NCBI GenBank assembly: GCA_938004375.1 | Contig: CALKWH010000442.1 | Span: 1 to 6,120, forward strand | Direction: 5' to 3' | DNA: 6,120 nucleotides | DNA from: an uncultured Pseudomonadota bacterium | Lineage (GTDB): Bacteria > Myxococcota_A > Polyangia > HGW-17 | Shown here: positions 6,077-6,120 of the stretch, piece after piece | How positions within the stretch are numbered: position 1 is the stretch's first letter | Layout: every line of letters starts with the position of its first letter | Notes under the pieces: model-generated | Database searches by the model: none | What the model saw: only the letters and a program-made list of their open reading frames with translations | What the model was told of the DNA's origin: nothing | Program-made: the position numbers and the translations under genes

Positions 6077-6120
6077 AGATCGGAAGAGCACACGTCTGAA
6101 CTCCAGTCACCGAATACGAT
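6077..6120 (+). other. Illumina TruSeq index (P7-side) adapter, not genomic
   Basis: Bases 6077-6110 match the TruSeq read-through adapter, beginning AGATCGGAAGAGCACACG and ending AACTCCAGTCAC. The next eight bases, CGAATACG (6111-6118), sit where the i7 index belongs, and the final AT fits the start of the constant sequence that follows an index. Genomic sequence therefore ends at 6076. Reverse-strand reading of this adapter generates the false protein starts MCSSDL and MLFRSD. Confidence 0.98.

Noticed and set aside
5840..6091. Minus-strand open frame starting MLFRSD
   Set aside because: Its start lies in the adapter, and it reads an alternative frame of the truncated hypothetical gene with an Arg/His/Pro-rich product typical of out-of-frame GC-rich DNA.

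Overview
This is a 6,031-base genomic insert (46-6076) with sequencing adapter fused to both ends. Positions 1-45 match the Illumina TruSeq universal adapter. Positions 6077-6120 match the TruSeq index adapter and what looks like an 8-base index. The window edges are therefore library or assembly artefacts, and both terminal genes are artificially cut. The genomic part is GC-rich (roughly two thirds by eye) and densely coding. Two features suggest a deltaproteobacterial lineage in the broad old sense, such as Myxococcota or Bradymonadota: an FHA protein opening with a KLIIEDDE/EGNTIRLTERNVSRRHARL-type N-terminus, and a NadD variant with a GVHPFGKELAPF segment. This is inference from remembered family style, not a database placement.

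Layout on the plus strand: the C-terminal 130 residues of a LolC/LolE-type lipoprotein-release permease (46-438); a 470-residue fusion of NadD (nicotinate mononucleotide adenylyltransferase) with a Rossmann/DUF2520 domain (438-1850), coupled to the permease by a TGATG overlap; a 91-base AT-rich gap (1851-1941) holding a perfect 12-bp palindrome and a sigma70-like promoter; a 628-residue membrane protein with two FHA domains, one transmembrane helix and a C-terminal half containing a (Asp-Met-Pro-x)n repeat (1942-3828); and a full-length pyruvate kinase (3912-5297).

On the minus strand, converging on pyruvate kinase with only 8 bases between the stop codons, lie a truncated helical protein of unknown function (5647-6076) and, downstream in the same direction, a 109-residue single-pass membrane protein (5306-5635). 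These two appear to be translationally coupled.

The genes do not form one obvious pathway. The permease and NadD fusion look like one transcription unit. The FHA gene probably starts a second unit that may read into pyruvate kinase. I see no CRISPR array, transposon, tRNA or rRNA, and no defence system. The observations most worth a second look are the NadD-DUF2520 fusion, the architecture of the double-FHA membrane protein, the Glu-to-Lys change in pyruvate kinase that predicts potassium independence, and the palindrome-promoter module.
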